64,000 nt of DNA, taken from NCBI GenBank assembly GCA_027625915.1, contig JANTQA010000015.1, positions 11,375,001-11,439,000 of the forward strand. The letters run 5' to 3'. This document shows positions 58,376-64,000 of the stretch, piece after piece. Source of the stretch: Anaeramoeba flamelloides. Taxonomy: Eukaryota; Metamonada; Anaeramoebidae. Position 1 is the stretch's first letter. Each line of letters opens with the position of its first letter. The translations under genes were made by a program, and so were the position numbers. The notes below the pieces were generated by a model. That model saw nothing but the letters and a program-made list of their open reading frames with translations. It was not told the origin of the DNA and ran no database searches.

Positions 58376-60014
58376 CAAAACGTAATTTTATCGAGATTCG
58401 AAATGAAAAAAAAAGAGAAAAAATGAGAAAAAGTTTTCCGCTTTGTTTTCAATTCAAACCTTTTTAAAAATGCCATTTTTTCGTTCATTTGGTATTCGAA
58501 ATATTGGTTGTCTTATTTTTAAGTACAACAACAGAAAAAGTAGAAAGTTATTTTCTTTTTCAAATTCTTTTTTTGAGCAATTCTTTTTGTAAAAAAATTC
58601 TTTTTCCTTTTCATTTCATATTGTTTTACCAATTTTCGAAAATCGTATGTTCATTTTTGGACTTAAAAATACACTTAACTTGCTGAAACCAAATAATAAA
58701 GAGAATACTTTTTCGTCTTTTTTTCACACAACAAGATAGACAATTGTTTTTTTTAACACCCAACTTTTTTCTCCCTCTTCTTCACTTTATCCGCTTTGAA
58801 AAAAGTAATAAATTTCTATCATTTAATTTAACAAATTACTTTTTGTCTGATGAATAATCAGTATTAAGTCAATTTATAGGATCAAACTTTAAGGGTAAAG
58901 TGCCTACTTTGAATAATAATTATTTGGAATTTGAAAAAACCTTTTTAGCAATTGTTATGAGGGTTTAAGGATGTACTTAACAAAATGTTCATCAGACAAA
59001 CTGTAAGTGTATTTTGGTTATGTCAATATGATCTCTTATCCTATGATTAAATATATTATTTTTTCATCAAAGGTCTTTTTTTGTTTTTTATTGTTTTTGT
59101 TTTTCTTTAAAACCTTCACTTGCCAATTTGTTAGAAATACACCAAAGATATCAGGTATTCAATTAATTTTTTGATTTAATGCTTTTTGAATTTAAAAAAG
59201 TTCGTTATCAAAATAATGCGTGCCGAAAGATTCTAATCTGTGTATCAAAATACTTTCTTTTTTTTTCTTCTTGTTACAAGGCAACATCCAATCTACTACC
59301 AAATAGTATACCTAAGTTCAAATCAATTTTGAAAGTAAACCTCTTGAATTTAAAAGTCAAATTTAAATTAAGGAATACTTTTGTTCCAAATTTTCCTAAT
59401 ATTCTTATTTTTTTGAAATTTTTTGTATTTTTTTCGAAAAAATTTACTCTATTTTTTGAGATAAATTTTCCGATTTGATCCTTTATTTTTATAATTTCTA
59501 TGGAAATATTCGAACTTTAAGAAATAAATACCTTCTTTAATTTAGGGTTTATTGGCATTTTCTTTGATTGGTTGATGAATAGGTCTTCTATAACTTAAAA
59601 AACACACTTTTTATTTTGAAACATGGATTTCACTTTTCTTTCCAATTTATTTTAACAACAGTAGAATTATTCTTAAAAGTTAATTTGTTTCTTCATTTAA
59701 TCGATTATCGTTTTTTACATTTCCACATTCTATTAAGATTTCCAATGAAAAAACACGTTATACATATTTTTTTTTCCCGTTTAACTTTTTTTTCTCAAGG
59801 ATGAGGTAATCTTCTATTTTTATTTTTTCTGGAATTTTTAAAACAATAAAAGTATTGAATAAAGGACTAAGATCTTATAAGATTTCAAAAGATAAAGACT
59901 CAAGAACCAAACAAAGTAGTTTTGATCTTTTTCAATCGGTGATATATTTGATGTAATCGGCTGGATAAGAATATTTCATTTTTTTCAAACGAACAATTTT
60001 TTATAGGCAAGCAA
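58376..60014. other. Intergenic, no supported gene
   Basis: Divergent intergenic region between the secreted-protein gene (-) and the ankyrin gene (+). The + strand open stretches at 58489-58686 and 59179-59478 are Phe/Lys-rich noise. A relative of the right arm of the dyskerin-intron element lies near 59715-59805. An AG (TTTATAG at about 60006) just before the ankyrin ATG could be an acceptor for an untranslated or short 5' exon. Confidence 0.4.
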
Positions 60015-63000
60015 ATGTTTGATATTTCTGCAATCTTAGGTGACAAAGAAACGATCTCTGGAGACATTGGTAATTTTTTTATGAATGCCGACTCTGATTC
60101 CGATGATGAATCGGAAGAAGAGAACAAAAGAATAAAGAATAAAAACAAAAAATCCCAACAGACCAAAAAGAAATTCCTTTTCTCAATTCCTGAAACTAAA
60201 TCGTTAAAGGACAAAAACTTGTTAGCCATCAAGAACATAATCCAAAAACCAAAGCTTCGGATCGGGAAAACAAAAGAAGAAGAAAATGCATTCAATTTAG
60301 TCTTAACACCACCATTTAATGGCAAGACAATTGCAATAATTGAATACCTTGTAGCAAACAAATGCAAACTGAATTGCTATGATCGGAACGGCCTTCAGCC
60401 CTTACATCTTTTAAGTCAAAACTGTGATTCAGAATCGAGTTGCTTAACCCTTTTTCAAAAAATGATTTCCTTAGGAAGCTTTTACATGTCCAAGACAAAG
60501 GACGAGAACGAAGACAGCGTCCTTCATTTGCTCTGTAAAAAGAAAGAACCAAATTTGGAGATCATAACATATTTAATCAACACTTATTGCGAATTGGTTG
60601 AACAGGAGAACAAATTTGAAAAAACAATCCTTCACCAGATCTGTAACCAAAGGAGCAATTATGAAGACTGTGTCAAAATTGTTGAATTGATCCATGAAAA
60701 GAATTCCTTTTTACTCAGCCTCCAGGACTGTAATGGGATGACTGCTTTACACTATGCATGCCAAGCGTTGAATGAAGAAACAAAACTGCCGAATTATCAT
60801 TTAATTAAAAAATTACTTGCATTCGGGATCGACCATGAGGCCGTCGAAGACAAAAGATGTCACACTGCGTTCCATTTGCTTTGCCAGAATGAAGGAATCC
60901 CAATTGGATACTTTCAATTATTTGCCAATTTGGGATTGGACTTTGATCAAAAAAGCAAAGATTCTTTAAGTGCGCTCCATTACGTGGGCAAATGGGAAGC
61001 TATTTCGATCAGCCATATCCAATTTTTGAAGAAACATGGCGCTGATCTTAATTTGCTTCAGTCTGCACAAAAAAACATCCTTCATTATGCCTGTAAAAAA
61101 AAAATATTGGACACCACCCTAATAAAATATTTGATTGAAAGTGGCGTTAATTTAAATCAACTAGATATCAAGAACAGGAACTGTTTGTTTTATTTGTTGA
61201 GGAATGAGTCAAAAATTGATTTTGAGCTCTTTAATGTAATCATTAATAGGTTGAATAATTTTATTTGTCAAGATTATTCGTTAAAATTAAATATACCCAT
61301 TTTGCTATTTACTTTGCATCCAACAGAAATCGAGATTATTAAATCTTATTTCAAAAAAATTGGTTTCAAATATAAACAAACCACAGATTCGTTAGATACT
61401 TTGAAACCAAATTTCAACGAGAAAAACGAAAATGAAAATGAAAACAAAAATCAAAAGGAAAAGGAAAACAAAAACCAAAAGGAAAAGGAAAAGGAAAAGG
61501 AAAAGGAAAAGGAAAAGGAAAAGATAAAGAAAAAGAAAAGGGATCAATTGATATTCCAAGTATTTAATTATAAATTTTTATCATTTCTTATCAAAGATAA
61601 AAAAAATGACAATTTTGATTTAATTCAATTATATTTAATGAATAATTGCCCCGTTGAGCCAAGCGATTCAGAAGGCACCTTCTTAGATCCTGACGAATCG
61701 CCTTTAATTTTATTGTCCGAAAGTAAAAAGAAATTTCCAAAGAATATCTCAAAATGTATGGTTGATAAAATGAAGATATTAGATATAATTGACACTTCTG
61801 GGGAATATGCCACGCACCTCTGTATAAATGAGAATAAATATTCCCTTTTAAAATATCTTTTAAAAAAAGGCGCAAATATTAATGTACTTGGGCAATTGCA
61901 ACACTCATTATTACACCGGGCTTGTGAGCAAACACCAATTAATATCAAGATTATTAAATTACTTTTAAAATATAACATCGATATTAATATACAGGACTCG
62001 TCCAACAACACTGCACTTCATCTACTTTGTATTCGGGAAGATTTTATGACTAACTGCACAGAAGCATTCGATTATTTATTAAATTGCAAGGATGTTGATG
62101 TCAGTCTTGAGAATAATGAACCCAAAACAATTTTATTTTTATTAATGGAAAAGCTGAAATATAATACACATAATAAGAATTATGATAATATACTTGATAA
62201 AGTTATTAAATTGACAAAAAATTTTAAAGATAGTTCATATCTTTCAGTCATTTTAAGATCTAATAGTAAAAAAAGTTTTCAATTATTTAAAAAATTTATT
62301 GGATTGGGTGTTGATCCAATTAAACACGATAAATTTTATGAAGACTCACCCTTAATAATGTTGTGTTATCTGTCAAACCAAAACATTACTTCAGATGATG
62401 ATAATGAAAGTGACATTGGTAGTGGAAGTGATAGGGAATATAACAATAGTTCTAATCTTAATAGAAATAAAATTGTGTGTGAAAAAAAAGAAGAAGGAGA
62501 AAAAGAAACCAACAAAATCAAAGAGAAAGAAGAGAAAGAAGAGTGTGGAGAGAAAGAAGAGAAAAAAGAGAAAAAAGAAAAAGAAGAAAAAGAAGAGAGA
62601 GAAGAGAAAAAAGAAAAAGAAGAAAGAGAAGAGAAAGAAGAAAAAGAAGAAAAAGAAGAAAAAACAGAAAATGAATATTTTAAAAATAATAGAGAATATC
62701 AAAAAACGATTTTCGATTGTATAAAACTTTTAATTGATATAGGTGCAAACATCAATCATAGAGGTGTATTTTCAAAGACTTGTTTTCATGTATTATGCGG
62801 CAATTTTAACCTAAATTTTCAATTAATAAAATATTTTCTTTTCAAAGGTAGTGATTTAACCAAAAAAAATGTTCAAGGTGAATTTCCATTGGATTTACTT
62901 TGCCAAAGAAGCATTGAAAGCAAAAAGATGGAAACAAAAATAATAGAAATTATAAAATTAATTATTGGAAAGATAAAAACTCAAAACATTCCATTAACAA

Positions 63001-64000
63001 AAATTACCTCTCCTTCTTTACTAAATAGTATTTGTTCAATAAATAAACCATCACCCAAAATAATGGAATTATTAGTAAAAAATGGAATAGAAACAACATA
63101 TGGTATTTATTCCAACCCTCTCCTTCAATATTGTAAACATTCCGAATTAAATCCCGAGATAATCAAATTTTTAACTTTACAAAAACCACAACTATTGAGC
63201 CAAGAGAGATATCCAGCTTCACCCTTTACGGAAATTTGTAAAAAGCCTAATATAAATAAAGAATTAATTGAGTTTTGTTTAAATCAAGGCGCGAGAGATG
63301 ATTTTATGGACTTGAATGCCTTCCACGCCATATGCATTAATCCCAGTAGCACACTTGAAATAACGGAATTATTTTACAAATACCCAAAGCAATTTGATGT
63401 TCATAAAAAGTCTAAAAGATACGGAAATTCTGCATTACATTTGATTTGTAATTCGGCTAACCCCAATATTGCAATAATGGAACAATTCCTTAAGAATGGT
63501 ATGAAACTAAATGATTTAAATCGCAATGGTCTTAACCCTTTACACATTCTTCTCCAAAATGAATTTATAGAAGATTGTGACAAAATAACAATCATCAAAT
63601 TATTTCTAAAATATTCGATAGATTTAAATCAAACAACGCGAAGAAAGATGAGTTGCTTACACCATGCCATACTAAGGCAACAGAGCTTCGAAATTATTAC
63701 ATTATTAACTGAAAATCGAAAAGATAAATCCCTCTTATATTTGGCAGACGACCGATTAAATACTGCTTTCCATACACTAATCACCCAGGATAATATTCGA
63801 ATGCCAATTATTAAGCATTTTCTTGAGATTGGATTTGATATTAACTTTAAAGGCACAGAACAAAAAACACCACTAAATATGTACCTAGAAAAGCCATTTC
63901 CTGAATTTGAAATGATCAAATTTCTTGTACAAAATGGATCAGATCTTAACATAACAGATTCCAACGATGAAAACGCCTTCCAAAAAATGCTTCTCCATAT
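60015..64000 (+). CDS. Giant ankyrin-repeat protein (3' end outside window)
   Basis: One frame stays open from the ATG at 60015 to the window edge, over 1,320 codons without an intron. The N-terminus has an acidic patch (NADSDSDDESEEEN) and a basic stretch. Then come ankyrin units with the usual G.T.LH.AC and later hydrophobic pair: NGLQPLHLLSQN, SVLHLLCKKK, KTILHQICNQ, NGMTALHYACQA, CHTAFHLLCQN, LSALHYVGKW followed by FLKKHGADLN, and NILHYACKKK then LIESGVNLN. Near 61430-61545 and 62480-62680 KE/EK low-complexity linkers split the repeats into three blocks. More units follow (NTALHLLCIRE, NSALHLICNS, NGLNPLHILLQN, LNTAFHTLI). The unit length is uneven and long (35-45). It probably acts as a protein-binding scaffold; no catalytic domain is seen so far, and a C-terminal domain may lie beyond the edge. 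Confidence 0.9.
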   Translation, partial: MFDISAILGDKETISGDIGNFFMNADSDSDDESEEENKRIKNKNKKSQQTKKKFLFSIPETKSLKDKNLLAIKNIIQKPKLRIGKTKEEENAFNLVLTPPFNGKTIAIIEYLVANKCKLNCYDRNGLQPLHLLSQNCDSESSCLTLFQKMISLGSFYMSKTKDENEDSVLHLLCKKKEPNLEIITYLINTYCELVEQENKFEKTILHQICNQRSNYEDCVKIVELIHEKNSFLLSLQDCNGMTALHYACQALNEETKLPNYHLIKKLLAFGIDHEAVEDKRCHTAFHLLCQNEGIPIGYFQLFANLGLDFDQKSKDSLSALHYVGKWEAISISHIQFLKKHGADLNLLQSAQKNILHYACKKKILDTTLIKYLIESGVNLNQLDIKNRNCLFYLLRNESKIDFELFNVIINRLNNFICQDYSLKLNIPILLFTLHPTEIEIIKSYFKKIGFKYKQTTDSLDTLKPNFNEKNENENENKNQKEKENKNQKEKEKEKEKEKEKEKIKKKKRDQLIFQVFNYKFLSFLIKDKKNDNFDLIQLYLMNNCPVEPSDSEGTFLDPDESPLILLSESKKKFPKNISKCMVDKMKILDIIDTSGEYATHLCINENKYSLLKYLLKKGANINVLGQLQHSLLHRACEQTPINIKIIKLLLKYNIDINIQDSSNNTALHLLCIREDFMTNCTEAFDYLLNCKDVDVSLENNEPKTILFLLMEKLKYNTHNKNYDNILDKVIKLTKNFKDSSYLSVILRSNSKKSFQLFKKFIGLGVDPIKHDKFYEDSPLIMLCYLSNQNITSDDDNESDIGSGSDREYNNSSNLNRNKIVCEKKEEGEKETNKIKEKEEKEECGEKEEKKEKKEKEEKEEREEKKEKEEREEKEEKEEKEEKTENEYFKNNREYQKTIFDCIKLLIDIGANINHRGVFSKTCFHVLCGNFNLNFQLIKYFLFKGSDLTKKNVQGEFPLDLLCQRSIESKKMETKIIEIIKLIIGKIKTQNIPLTKITSPSLLNSICSINKPSPKIMELLVKNGIETTYGIYSNPLLQYCKHSELNPEIIKFLTLQKPQLLSQERYPASPFTEICKKPNINKELIEFCLNQGARDDFMDLNAFHAICINPSSTLEITELFYKYPKQFDVHKKSKRYGNSALHLICNSANPNIAIMEQFLKNGMKLNDLNRNGLNPLHILLQNEFIEDCDKITIIKLFLKYSIDLNQTTRRKMSCLHHAILRQQSFEIITLLTENRKDKSLLYLADDRLNTAFHTLITQDNIRMPIIKHFLEIGFDINFKGTEQKTPLNMYLEKPFPEFEMIKFLVQNGSDLNITDSNDENAFQKMLLH

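Noticed and set aside
59179-59478. 99-codon + strand open stretch
   Set aside because: Lys/Phe-rich noise with no recognisable domain.
62391-62702. Minus-strand Phe-rich frame opposite the ankyrin gene
   Set aside because: It is the mirror of the KE linker, open only because that repeat has no stops on either strand. The same applies to the frames opposite the UBX repeat at 19481-19746 and the dyskerin tail at 45644-45862.
59900-63964. Several minus-strand frames of 60-155 codons
   Set aside because: Shadows of the long + strand ankyrin frame, which is supported by many ankyrin motifs.
1-64000. CRISPR array, bacterial operons, rRNA genes
   Set aside because: Spliced eukaryotic genes throughout; no regularly spaced direct repeats with unique spacers and no rRNA-like sequence.

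Overview
This is a very AT-rich window from a eukaryotic nuclear genome. Genes have introns with GT..AG borders, they use the standard code (TAA and TGA both act as stops), and they are separated by long non-coding tracts full of degenerate dispersed repeats and small hairpin transposons. Lysine/glutamate-rich low-complexity proteins, a very long ankyrin protein and AT-rich introns suggest an amoeboid protist. An Anaeramoeba-like metamonad is my best guess, but this is inference and no marker in the window proves it. The spacing is much looser than in Dictyostelium.

Recognisable host genes, left to right: soluble inorganic pyrophosphatase (2450-3445, +, 3 exons, odd Lys-rich tail); an F-box plus multi-pass membrane protein resembling TMEM185 (6559-7919, -, 5' exon not found); an orphan first exon (11961-12150, -); a UBL-UAS-UBX adaptor for Cdc48/p97 (18298-20037, -); a three-exon protein with an N-terminal UBA-like domain (28972-30022, -); dyskerin/Cbf5, the H/ACA pseudouridine synthase (41434-45942, +, 6 exons); a CCDC137-like basic nucleolar-type protein (49854-50528, +); a secreted Cys-rich protein (57734-58375, -); and the first ~1,330 codons of a giant ankyrin-repeat protein that runs off the right edge (60015-64000, +).

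Mobile and repeat DNA fills the rest. A 5'-truncated LINE (8366-9394, minus strand) has a 12-base poly(A) tail and a perfect 16-bp target-site duplication. Several families of TA-flanked hairpin MITEs with Tc1/mariner-like CAGT or CAGT-like ends are present, including three copies of exactly 196 bp and one MITE nested inside the arm of another. A 2.5-kb foldback element lies at 3842-6315. At 24375-25152 there is a run of about eight consecutive hairpins built from a few recurring stem sequences, which is the most unusual structure in the window. At least five longer dispersed repeat families (called R1 to R5 here) and a degenerate minisatellite recur through the gene-poor stretches.

The genes do not form an obvious pathway. 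Two of them (the UBX protein and the UBA-like protein, about 9 kb apart on the same strand) point to ubiquitin/p97 biology. Two others (dyskerin and the CCDC137-like protein, about 4 kb apart on the same strand) point to the nucleolus. Neighbouring location alone is weak evidence for joint function in a genome of this type.
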